A stretch of 7,834 nucleotides of DNA from Treponema sp. (GCA_031259345.1 JAIRLQ010000216.1:1-7834), one strand, 5' to 3'; shown: positions 1 through 5,824, numbered from the stretch's first letter. The notes: a model not told the origin generated them from the letters alone. Program-made: numbers and translations.

Positions 1-276
1 CTGTTCCAGGGCGGGGCTTGTAACTACCGCCGGGCAGATGAAAAGCATATTTCCCGACAACGCAAACAGGACGCCGGGCGGCTTCCCCGGCGGTGCGTAT
101 GGCGAAACGACGACCAGGATAATGTTATACGCAGAAAACGTACCCCTACGACAATAAACGTAAAACAAACAATGGCGCGAAGCGCGTAAGGAGCTTCGTC
201 CATCTAGCACCCAGCCGGGGCAGCGCCCGGGCGTCCTGTTTGTATTACGGGGGAAATGCGCTTGCATTGGAAGTTT
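1..276. other. Intergenic region without a recognisable gene
   Basis: No product can be recognised here. Plus frame 1 is open from the window edge to a TAA at 187-189, plus frame 2 to a TAA at 155-157, and the minus frame complementary to plus frame 1 is open throughout. The minus frame could start at a GTG at 210-208 and run off the left edge; its translation is hydrophobic in places but matches no family I know and has no clear ribosome binding site. The open frames are better explained by GC-rich, stop-poor sequence. The region contains a small hairpin (72-78 / 86-92, 7-base arms, 7-base loop) and the spaced inverted repeat described separately. No poly-T-tailed terminator is visible after the epimerase stop codon. 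Confidence 0.5.
63..242. repeat. Widely spaced inverted repeat (possible small non-coding element)
   Basis: The 18 bases at 63-80 (CAAACAGGACGCCGGGCG) are the reverse complement of the 19 bases at 224-242, apart from one extra base in the right copy; the outer 13 bases pair perfectly. The arms lie about 145 bases apart and enclose an AT-richer stretch around 120-170 with no gene. The layout resembles the terminal inverted repeats of a miniature non-autonomous element of about 180 bases. However, no target-site duplication is visible at the flanks and no transposase is present, so this is only a structural observation. Confidence 0.45.
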
Positions 277-975
277 TTAACAAAGGCCGCCGCCGCTTTC
301 TTCCATGGCCTTATAAAACGCGCGTATGTGTGCTTCCATATCGCCTTCCCGGAAAATAAGGGAGGTGCCCGCCACAAAAATACCGGCGCCGGCGTTTCTC
401 ATTTTAACGGCGTTTTCAAGGGTAACATTGCCGTCTACTTCTATTTCGATATTGGGGAAGCCTTTGTCGTCGAGCGTTTTTCTCAGCCGGGAAATTTTTT
501 CGAGGGTTTGGGGCACCAGCTTCTGCCCCGCGTAACCCGGGTTCACCGTCATTACCAGCACCGCGTCAATATCGGGAAAGATTTCTTCGATTGCCGAAAG
601 CGGCGTGGCGGGGTTTATTGCCGCCATAGGCTTTGCGCCCAGGGAGCGGATTTTTGCGAGCACCCGCTGAAAATGCCGGCATGCTTCAACATGGACCGAA
701 ATGTAATCCCCGGCGCCCGGGCTAAACCATTCAATTTTGTCGCCGGGGTTTTCTATCATTAAATGAATGTCCAGGGGGATGGAAGAAAAGTCCCGCATCT
801 GCCTGACTTCGCCGGTGCCCAGCATGATGTTGGGTACAAAGGAGCCGTCCATTACGTCGATGTGCAGATAGGGGATGCCCAGTTTTTCAAAGAGGCGTAT
901 TGTTTCCTGCAGCCTAAAAATGTCCGCGCACATCATCGAGGGCGAAAGGCAGGCTGGAAGCCGGGGGCTATTCAC
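277..975 (-). CDS. Ribulose-phosphate 3-epimerase family protein (pentulose/hexulose-phosphate 3-epimerase)
   Basis: This is a cytoplasmic TIM-barrel enzyme of 232 residues, the usual size for the family, expected to invert C3 of a ketose phosphate. Visible family residues are Ser11 in LSPS, the metal site His38-x-Asp40 with Met42-Asp43-Gly44 in HIDVMDGSFVPN, His71 in HLMI, the VMTVNPGYAGQ loop at 141-151, metal ligand Asp181 in EVDG and the phosphate-binding VAGTS near 201-205. The segment SMMCAD near the N-terminus recalls AlsE-type allulose-6-phosphate epimerases more than housekeeping Rpe (SILSAD), but the substrate cannot be settled by eye. I chose the GTG start at 975: it overlaps the upstream stop by 8 bases and puts the first beta strand where the family has it. 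A G-rich tract 4 bases upstream can serve as ribosome binding site. A longer frame to an ATG at 1035 would add 20 atypical residues inside the upstream gene. It is the last gene of a three-gene operon. Confidence 0.88.
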   Translation of the reverse strand: MNSPRLPACLSPSMMCADIFRLQETIRLFEKLGIPYLHIDVMDGSFVPNIMLGTGEVRQMRDFSSIPLDIHLMIENPGDKIEWFSPGAGDYISVHVEACRHFQRVLAKIRSLGAKPMAAINPATPLSAIEEIFPDIDAVLVMTVNPGYAGQKLVPQTLEKISRLRKTLDDKGFPNIEIEVDGNVTLENAVKMRNAGAGIFVAGTSLIFREGDMEAHIRAFYKAMEESGGGLC

Positions 976-2020
976 ATTGCCCCCCCCAGGGATGCACGAC
1001 GACGCGCATGCCCTTATGCCCTTCGGCGGCTTCAAAGGCGTCTTTTATTTTATCCAGCGGAAAGTGATGAGAGATATACGGTTTGATGTCCGGCCTGCCT
1101 GCGGCAATAAGATCGATTGCCTTCCGGTGGTGGCGGGGCAGGGAGCCGTGGGCGCCCATGACGATGAGTTCTTTATAATGAATGATATTGGTGTCCAGCG
1201 TTACGGTGCTTCCTGCGGGAAGGCCGCCGAAAAGATTTATCCGCGCGCGGTTTTTTGCCATGTTAAGGGCGTCGGCATGGGACTGCGGCGAGGGGTTTGC
1301 CGTAAAAATAACGTCCGCCCCAAGGCCTGAGGTTTCTTCAAGCACCCGTTTAATGGGGTCTTCTTCAGATGAGCAGATATACACGCCGGCGTTGAATTTT
1401 TTTGCGGCTTCCAGGCGGGGGCGGGAGCGCTGTACCACGATCACTTTTGAGGCACCACACATATACGCGATAGGGATAATCATGCATCCTATGGGGCCTG
1501 CCCCGATAATGACTACTGTGTCGCCCAGGCGTATATTGGTAAGTTCTACGGCGTTTAGCACACAGGCAAGAGGTTCCGCCAAGGCGGCTTCGTCCCAGGC
1601 CATGCTGTCCGGTATTGTATGGACCGGCCCAAAGTTAACGACTGTTTTGTTAAGAAGCACGTATTCGGCAAAGCTTCCGGCAAACTGGTAGCCCATGGCA
1701 TAGTTTATCTGGCAATTATTGCCGATGCCGGCTTCGCAAAAACTACATTCGCCGCAGGGGACGTCGGCGCCTATGGCTACCCTGTCGCCTTTTTTAAAGC
1801 GCGTTACATCGGCGCCGGTTTCAACCACTTCTCCTGCGGCTTCGTGGCCCAAAATCTGGGGGGGCTTAACCCGTGAATTGCCGTGGTGAAAAATGCGTAT
1901 GTCCGATCCGCACACCGCGCAGGCTTCTACTTTTACAAGGACGCTGCCGGCGTCTAACGCGGGGGTGGGAACTTCCTGTATTTCCATTTTGTCTTTATCC
2001 AGATACACTGCCGCTTTCAT
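968..2020 (-). CDS. Zinc-dependent medium-chain dehydrogenase (polyol/sorbitol dehydrogenase-like)
   Basis: This 350-residue cytoplasmic oxidoreductase should interconvert a secondary alcohol on a polyol or sugar with a ketone. The N-terminal GroES-like domain carries catalytic zinc ligands Cys37 (CGSD), His59-Glu60 (GHE) and Glu149 (AEP), plus structural zinc cysteines 89, 92, 95 and 103. The Rossmann domain has GAGPIG at 173-178. At the end of its second strand, where NAD enzymes have Asp, it reads Gln197-Arg198-Ser199-Arg200. This resembles the NADP-binding loop of the insect NADP-dependent sorbitol dehydrogenase (ketose reductase), so NADP(H) preference is inferred. The start at 2020 has AGGGG six bases upstream, overlapping the stop of the preceding dehydrogenase gene. 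The stop codon overlaps the epimerase start, and an 8-G tract lies 5 codons before the end. The exact substrate is unknown. Confidence 0.88.
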   Translation of the reverse strand: MKAAVYLDKDKMEIQEVPTPALDAGSVLVKVEACAVCGSDIRIFHHGNSRVKPPQILGHEAAGEVVETGADVTRFKKGDRVAIGADVPCGECSFCEAGIGNNCQINYAMGYQFAGSFAEYVLLNKTVVNFGPVHTIPDSMAWDEAALAEPLACVLNAVELTNIRLGDTVVIIGAGPIGCMIIPIAYMCGASKVIVVQRSRPRLEAAKKFNAGVYICSSEEDPIKRVLEETSGLGADVIFTANPSPQSHADALNMAKNRARINLFGGLPAGSTVTLDTNIIHYKELIVMGAHGSLPRHHRKAIDLIAAGRPDIKPYISHHFPLDKIKDAFEAAEGHKGMRVVVHPWGGQCE

Positions 2021-2029
2021 GTCATTCCC

Positions 2030-3088
2030 CTAATTGTTTATAAACATAATTTTAACCCAGGGTTCGCTCCGGGTTCTTGCCAATTCAAATGCTTTATTAC
2101 ATTCACAAAAAGAAAACCGGTGGGTGATAAGTTTGTCCAAATTGAACACGCCGTTTTCCATGTATTGAATTGCGGTATGCCAGTTGTTGTTGGCGCTGCT
2201 GTAGCTCGAATTCCAGGTGCCTTTAAGGGTAAGCTGTTTTCGCAAGATTTCCCAATAGGCTTTTTGGGATATATCCATGTTTTTTGACGGGTTCCCCATA
2301 AGCACTACCGTGCCAAAGTTTTTTGTTGCTTTAAAACAGCCTTCGGCGGTGGCGGCGACGCCGGCTGCTTCCAGGGCAAGGTCTGCGCCTTTGCCGCCGC
2401 ACATGTTTTTAATATATAGGGCGGGGTCTTCGGTTTTGCTGTCTACGGTATGTTCAAAGCCCAGGCTGCGGGCAAAGTCCAGTTTGGCGTTGTCAACATC
2501 AACCAAAACTACGGTACGCGCCCCCTGCCCTCTTGCGGCCTGGGCCGCAAGAATGCCGATAGTCCCCGCGCCAAAAATTGCAACTGTGCCGTCCGGTTTT
2601 ATTTCCGCCTGGCTTAATGCGTGAATAGCCACTGCGCAGGGTTCGCACATGGCGGCGTGTTCCGCCTTAACGCCCGGGGGCACCGGCACGAGGTTCCATT
2701 TTTTTACGGCAATGTATTCGGCAAAAGCGCCGTCCCGGCGGGAGCCGTAGTAATCGTAATTGGCGCACTGCGCATATTCGCCTTCCTGGCACGCCTCGCA
2801 GGTAAAGCAGGGAAGCAAAGGAAAGACGGATGCGGTTTTCCCTAAAAGGGCTTCGTCCCCGGAATTAACTACGACAATTTCGCCGGCAAACTCATGCCCC
2901 GGAATGGTGGGAAAGTGATATGTTCCTTTTTCAAAAACACGGGGAATGTCGGATCCGCAAATGCCCGCGGCTTTTACTTTTAATAGCACTTCGCCGGGTT
3001 TTAAAGACGGAACGGCGACTTCCTCGTAGCGTAAATCTCCTATCCCGTAAAGATTGCACGCCATCATGGTTTTATTTACTATGCTCAT
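2030..3088 (-). CDS. GatD-like zinc dehydrogenase (galactitol-1-phosphate 5-dehydrogenase family)
   Basis: This 352-residue medium-chain dehydrogenase resembles E. coli galactitol-1-phosphate dehydrogenase GatD along its N-terminal half. Shared stretches are CGSDIPRVF (44-52), GHEF (64-67), PLLPCFTC (90-97) and YYGSRRDGAFAEYIAVK (113-129). Catalytic zinc ligands are Cys44, His65 and Glu149, and structural zinc cysteines are 94, 97, 100 and 108. The Rossmann motif GAGTIG is at 173-178, followed by Asp197 at the end of the second strand, which predicts NAD. The likely reaction is oxidation of a polyol or polyol phosphate to a ketose (phosphate). It is the first gene of the operon, divergent from the ROK regulator. 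The start is uncertain: the ATG at 3088 has no clear ribosome binding site, and in-frame ATGs at 3067 and 3064 would give about 345 residues, closer to GatD's length. No PTS genes are present, so galactitol 1-phosphate itself is not established as the substrate. Confidence 0.88.
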   Translation of the reverse strand: MSIVNKTMMACNLYGIGDLRYEEVAVPSLKPGEVLLKVKAAGICGSDIPRVFEKGTYHFPTIPGHEFAGEIVVVNSGDEALLGKTASVFPLLPCFTCEACQEGEYAQCANYDYYGSRRDGAFAEYIAVKKWNLVPVPPGVKAEHAAMCEPCAVAIHALSQAEIKPDGTVAIFGAGTIGILAAQAARGQGARTVVLVDVDNAKLDFARSLGFEHTVDSKTEDPALYIKNMCGGKGADLALEAAGVAATAEGCFKATKNFGTVVLMGNPSKNMDISQKAYWEILRKQLTLKGTWNSSYSSANNNWHTAIQYMENGVFNLDKLITHRFSFCECNKAFELARTRSEPWVKIMFINN

Positions 3089-3109
3089 AATAATTTACGC
3101 GGCAGCTTG

Positions 3110-3136
3110 TTATTTAACTCCTGTAAGTTAGGATAA
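3110..3136. promoter_or_regulatory. Imperfect inverted repeat in divergent promoter region (possible ROK operator)
   Basis: TTATTTAAC (3110-3118) and GTTAGGATAA (3127-3136) form an imperfect inverted repeat around an 8-base centre: the inner TAAC/GTTA halves pair perfectly and the outer TTAT/ATAA halves pair with a one-base offset. The right arm contains the predicted -10 box of the minus-strand operon, so a bound repressor would block it. ROK repressors usually bind AT-rich inverted repeats in such positions. The match is short and in AT-rich DNA, so it could be chance. Confidence 0.3.
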
Positions 3137-3158
3137 TAAAGTTGATCATATTTTACAA
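3130..3158 (-). promoter_or_regulatory. Putative sigma-70 promoter of the dehydrogenase-dehydrogenase-epimerase operon
   Basis: On the minus strand, TTGTAA (3158-3153) and TATCCT (3135-3130) are separated by exactly 17 bases, each matching 4 of 6 consensus bases. Transcription would start near 3123, giving a leader of about 35 bases before the ATG at 3088. The AGGAG at 3122-3118 would lie at the transcription start, too far upstream to serve as ribosome binding site. The promoter overlaps the regulator's promoter on the other strand. Confidence 0.45.
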
Positions 3159-3170
3159 TAGGGGTATCAT
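3142..3170 (+). promoter_or_regulatory. Putative sigma-70 promoter of the ROK regulator gene (possibly leaderless)
   Basis: TTGATC (3142-3147) and TATCAT (3165-3170) are separated by exactly 17 bases. The distance from the -10 box to the ATG at 3177 is only 6 bases, so transcription would begin at or beside the start codon, giving a leaderless or nearly leaderless mRNA. The only purine-rich stretch upstream, AGGGG at 3160-3164, is 12 bases from the ATG, far for a ribosome binding site. The -35 box lies within the spacer of the opposite promoter. Confidence 0.45.
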
Positions 3171-3176
3171 CATACT

Positions 3177-4397
3177 ATGCCTTATGATAAAAAGTTGAAT
3201 CAGACACAAATTGCGCAAACCAACAAATATAATGTGTTCCGCTGCCTCGTTCGTGAGGGGCCGATAAACCGCGCGGCTATTGCAAAACGGGTAGACCTTT
3301 CCATTCCCACGGTTATGGTCATTGTGGATGACCTTTTTGAAAAAGGGATGATTAAGTCGGCCGGGAAGAGCGAAACAGGGGTTGGCAAACAGCCGGAGAT
3401 ACTTGCCATCGATCCCAGGCGCTGCTTTTACGTTGGGGTTGACATTGGCCGCAGTACCATTCGCATGGTGGCGAATAACGCTATTGGGGCGGAGATCGCT
3501 TCGATGAAGGAGCCCACGGGCGACCCTTTCCCGGAAAAACAATTTATCGGCTATGTGCAAAAACGAACCCTTCAATTTATTAGAAAGCTAATGAAAAAAA
3601 ACGGCGATGTACTTGGGGCAGGCTTTGCCATGCCGGCGTTAATCGAGCCGGGAACGGGCAGGGTTATTACAGCGCCCGACTTTGGCTGGCGTGATATTCC
3701 CCTCAAGGACTGGCTTCAAAAAGGCATCCCCTGTCCGGTATTGGTAAAAAACTCTACCCAGGCTTTGGCGGTCAACGAGACCCATTCTACAAGGGACGGG
3801 GACCATACCACCCTGTGCGTTAATCTTGGCTATGGCATTGGGGCAGCCATTATTTCCGGCGGAACGCTTTACGACGGGACGGGGGGCATCAGCGGAGAAC
3901 TGGGGCACTGCGTGGTGGACAGGGACGGCCCTCTTTGCAAGTGCGGAAACTCCGGCTGCCTTGAGGCGGTAGCTTCCGGTGAGGCAATAGCCCGGCAGGC
4001 GCGCATGATTATTCTGCATCATGCCCGCTCAAAAATTACCGAATTGTGCGGCGGCGACACTTCCTTGATTGACGCGAAAATGGTGTTTGACGCGGCCCGG
4101 GCAGGAGACGGTATTTCCGTCAAAATCGTTAACTCGGCTGCCAGGTATATCGGCATGGCCCTTTCCTTCGCGGTAAATATCCTGGACCCGGACCGGGTGA
4201 TCCTGTGCGGGGGCCTTGCGCAAAACGGCAACGAGTTTCTTGAAAAAATCAAGTCGGCGATGGAAGATCATCTTGTCTCCAGGGAAAACAGAAATCTTAA
4301 TCTTAGCGCCGGTGTGTTTGATGAATACTCCACCGCAAAAGGCGCGGCCCAGGTGCTCTTTGATACACTCTGGGTTAACCGGGAACTTCCGATATAG
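3177..4397 (+). CDS. ROK-family transcriptional regulator (NagC/XylR type)
   Basis: This 406-residue protein is the usual size for DNA-binding ROK proteins. Residues about 16-62 form a winged helix-turn-helix (recognition region around INRAAIAKRVDLSIPTVMVI, 30-49). A sugar-kinase-like domain follows, beginning at VGVDIGRST (86-94) with the glycine-rich VNLGYGIGAAI (215-225), the sugar-binding GELGH (240-244) and the zinc motif His244 with Cys254, Cys256 and Cys261. The kinase catalytic Asp that follows Asn in active ROK kinases is Ser193 here (Asn192-Ser193), and the phosphate loop reads GRS instead of GGT. Both changes argue for a regulator that binds a sugar ligand without phosphorylating it. 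By position it probably represses the divergent operon and itself, with derepression by a sugar or sugar phosphate. The start at 3177 is the only Met ahead of the DNA-binding domain. Confidence 0.92.
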   Translation: MPYDKKLNQTQIAQTNKYNVFRCLVREGPINRAAIAKRVDLSIPTVMVIVDDLFEKGMIKSAGKSETGVGKQPEILAIDPRRCFYVGVDIGRSTIRMVANNAIGAEIASMKEPTGDPFPEKQFIGYVQKRTLQFIRKLMKKNGDVLGAGFAMPALIEPGTGRVITAPDFGWRDIPLKDWLQKGIPCPVLVKNSTQALAVNETHSTRDGDHTTLCVNLGYGIGAAIISGGTLYDGTGGISGELGHCVVDRDGPLCKCGNSGCLEAVASGEAIARQARMIILHHARSKITELCGGDTSLIDAKMVFDAARAGDGISVKIVNSAARYIGMALSFAVNILDPDRVILCGGLAQNGNEFLEKIKSAMEDHLVSRENRNLNLSAGVFDEYSTAKGAAQVLFDTLWVNRELPI

Positions 4398-4409
4398 CTT
4401 TATGGACAG

Positions 4410-4448
4410 CCTCCGGCGCTTGTCCAAAAACTGAAGGCGAGCCGGAGG
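4410..4448. repeat. GC-rich inverted repeat downstream of the regulator gene
   Basis: CCTCCGGC (4410-4417) and GCCGGAGG (4441-4448) pair perfectly around a 23-base loop. The left arm also lies inside a competing hairpin, GGACA (4404-4408) with TGTCC (4421-4425), so the two folds exclude each other. No poly-T tract follows on either strand, so it is not a canonical Rho-independent terminator, although it lies where the convergent transcripts should end. Confidence 0.5.
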
Positions 4449-4471
4449 TTCGATGGAACAGCCCCTCTAAA

Positions 4472-4513
4472 TAGTGTCTGTCCATAATGTGTCTACATTA
4501 TGGACAGACTCTA
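4472..4513. repeat. Long palindrome between convergent genes, overlapping the cupin stop codon
   Basis: Arms 4472-4489 and 4496-4513 are 18 bases each with one mismatch (14 consecutive perfect pairs, GTCTGTCCATAATG against CATTATGGACAGAC) around a 6-base loop TGTCTA. The right arm contains the TAG stop codon of the minus-strand cupin gene. Part of the arm recurs as TTATGGACAG at 4399-4408, next to the regulator stop codon. It probably forms a strong hairpin at the 3' end of both convergent transcripts and could act as a bidirectional, T-poor terminator or mRNA stabiliser. It also resembles two abutting ends of an insertion sequence, which I cannot confirm. Confidence 0.7.
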
Positions 4514-5719
4514 AATAACCAATTCCGGGTTTTCGGCAAAGTGCTTAAGAATAACGATCTCGTCGCAGGCCGAAACATTGGTAATGGTAACGCCTTCTTT
4601 GGCGGCCTTTTCGGTAACAAAGAACTCGTCATTGGTAAGCTGGCCGTAACGGATTAGAGAGGGCGTTTCGAGGGCATAGCTGCCAAATTTGCCGGTGCCC
4701 TGAAGGCAGATAATGCCATAGGCGACGGCGTCCTTAATTGTAACGGTTTTGCCCGGCAGTACCGTAAGGCGCTTGGCGCCGGCTTCTTTACACTTGTAGC
4801 ACACCCATTCTTCGATATAGCCTTCGCTTTTCATCTGCTCAACGGGCTTAACGGGTTTGGGCGCCATAAAGCGGTTTTTGTGGAAATCCGGGTCGATGTT
4901 TTTATCCCAGTCGAGCACTTCCAAAAGGTAATCGTAATTGCCCTTTTCCTCCGGCGGACAGTTCTTCCATAGAAAGTCCTCGGGCACGCAATGCCCAAAG
5001 TACAATACCGACTGGTACATGGCGAACACGTCCGACGCGAATTGGGGCTCGTAGGTACAAAGGCTGCCCGGCGCGTGGAGTACCCCCGGTGGAACGTCCC
5101 AGCCCGTGTCCACATCAAGGGCGTAGGCCTTGGCCAGGGAAAGAAGGCGGTTATCGCCTTTCGCGAAGCCTTTAAGGGCGGCAAGCACCTCGTCTTTGGT
5201 GGTCTCGGGATTTAAACCAAAAAAGGTAAAGGGGAACTCCCCGCCGTGGTTGTTTACCTGAGCGGGGAAAAAGTACATTTCCGGTTTGCCGGACATGCCG
5301 ATACGTTTGGCGTGCATGTCCCGGTGGTGAACATGATGGGGCAAGGGGCCAAAATTATCGAAGAATTTGGAAAACATTGACCATCTGCCGTATTTTTTCC
5401 ACAATGCGTCGCCGATAACATCGGCTTTAAGAATATCAACCGCATCCTTTAACAAAACCTTGTCTTTTCCGTCGTTGGTAACAATGTAGCTTAAACCCTC
5501 GTCGTCGGGCGTGCCGGGGCCGTTGTCGGCGTGAGTGGTGGATGCGAACCAGCGTTCGTCAATGCCGCCCCGTTCAAGACCGAACACATAGTAATCGTTT
5601 GGGTGAAGTTTCATCCGTTTGCCGGGACGGCAGAAAGAACGGGGCACCCAGGTGGGGGTAAGACGGAAAATCCCCTTTCCCTCTTCTATTGCTTTTTGCG
5701 CTATTTCTGATTTACTCAT
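4511..5719 (-). CDS. Cupin protein related to class I mannose-6-phosphate isomerase (sugar isomerase candidate)
   Basis: This 402-residue cytoplasmic protein probably binds a divalent metal and isomerises an aldose/ketose or their phosphates. The first cupin domain shows His129-x-His131 in LPHHVHHRD, Glu147 in KPEMYFF and His215 in VPPGVLHAPG, followed by YEPQFASDV. These correspond to the metal-site pattern of type I phosphomannose isomerases (KPE, PAG-LHA, E-Q-SD). A short CYKC segment links to a second, smaller cupin-like domain (about 325-402). The catalytic features are similar to but not identical with ManA, so the substrate is open. I chose the ATG at 5719 because AGGAGG lies 5 bases upstream; a frame extending to 5779 would add 20 residues and run through the promoter. 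The gene has its own leader and probably its own promoter. Its stop codon lies within a palindrome. Shared regulation by the neighbouring ROK protein is plausible. Confidence 0.75.
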   Translation of the reverse strand: MSKSEIAQKAIEEGKGIFRLTPTWVPRSFCRPGKRMKLHPNDYYVFGLERGGIDERWFASTTHADNGPGTPDDEGLSYIVTNDGKDKVLLKDAVDILKADVIGDALWKKYGRWSMFSKFFDNFGPLPHHVHHRDMHAKRIGMSGKPEMYFFPAQVNNHGGEFPFTFFGLNPETTKDEVLAALKGFAKGDNRLLSLAKAYALDVDTGWDVPPGVLHAPGSLCTYEPQFASDVFAMYQSVLYFGHCVPEDFLWKNCPPEEKGNYDYLLEVLDWDKNIDPDFHKNRFMAPKPVKPVEQMKSEGYIEEWVCYKCKEAGAKRLTVLPGKTVTIKDAVAYGIICLQGTGKFGSYALETPSLIRYGQLTNDEFFVTEKAAKEGVTITNVSACDEIVILKHFAENPELVI

Positions 5720-5724
5720 GATTG

Positions 5725-5730
5725 CCTCCT
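5725..5730 (-). promoter_or_regulatory. Ribosome binding site of the cupin gene
   Basis: The minus strand reads AGGAGG five bases before the ATG at 5719. This is the strongest Shine-Dalgarno sequence in the window and decides the start against the in-frame ATG at 5779. It suggests high translation of this protein. Confidence 0.8.
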
Positions 5731-5743
5731 CAAATTGCTTGTA

Positions 5744-5775
5744 ATCAGGATACCTGATAAACCGGGAAATAGCAA
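5744..5775 (-). promoter_or_regulatory. Putative promoter with operator-like palindrome for the cupin gene
   Basis: On the minus strand TTGCTA (5775-5770) and TATCCT (5752-5747) lie exactly 17 bases apart, each matching 4 of 6 consensus bases. The -10 box is the same hexamer as in the dehydrogenase operon promoter. A perfect short palindrome, ATCAGG-ATA-CCTGAT (5744-5758 on the plus strand), covers the -10 box, a position typical for a repressor site. No such palindrome occurs at the dehydrogenase promoter, so a shared regulator is not shown. Confidence 0.4.
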
Positions 5776-5801
5776 GCAAAATTTTTCTTTGACAAACCCG
5801 A

Positions 5802-5824
5802 TTTACTTAGATCCTATAAGTAAA
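5802..5824. promoter_or_regulatory. Perfect inverted repeat upstream of the cupin promoter
   Basis: TTTACTTA (5802-5809) and TAAGTAAA (5817-5824) are perfect 8-base inverted arms around a 7-base centre GATCCTA. They lie about 30 bases upstream of the predicted -35 box of the cupin gene. Size and AT-richness fit a dimeric regulator site, as bound by ROK proteins among others. No poly-T follows on the minus strand, so it is not an evident terminator for pepF. Confidence 0.4.

Noticed and set aside
1..210. A minus-strand frame from a GTG at 210 running off the left edge, with hydrophobic stretches, and open plus frames in the same place
   Set aside because: No recognisable family, no clear ribosome binding site, and both strands are open at once, as expected for stop-poor GC-rich DNA. 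It also covers the spaced inverted repeat.
976..1035. Upstream ATG extending the epimerase by 20 residues
   Set aside because: The extension lies within the upstream dehydrogenase, has atypical composition, and the family starts just before the LSPS motif; the overlapping GTG fits better.
256..1330. Plus-strand open frames antisense to the epimerase and second dehydrogenase
   Set aside because: Translations are low-complexity shadows of strongly supported minus-strand genes, with no domain match.
3118..3122. AGGAG on the minus strand as ribosome binding site of the GatD-like gene
   Set aside because: It lies about 30 bases from the ATG at 3088, with no in-frame start codon at normal spacing and a stop codon between.
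5720..5779. Upstream ATG extending the cupin protein by 20 residues
   Set aside because: AGGAGG lies five bases before the internal ATG at 5719, and the extension would run through the predicted promoter and palindrome.
5790..5822. Plus-strand TTGACA with TATAAG downstream as a promoter
   Set aside because: The spacer is 20 bases, too long, and no plus-strand gene follows; at most it would make an antisense transcript of pepF.
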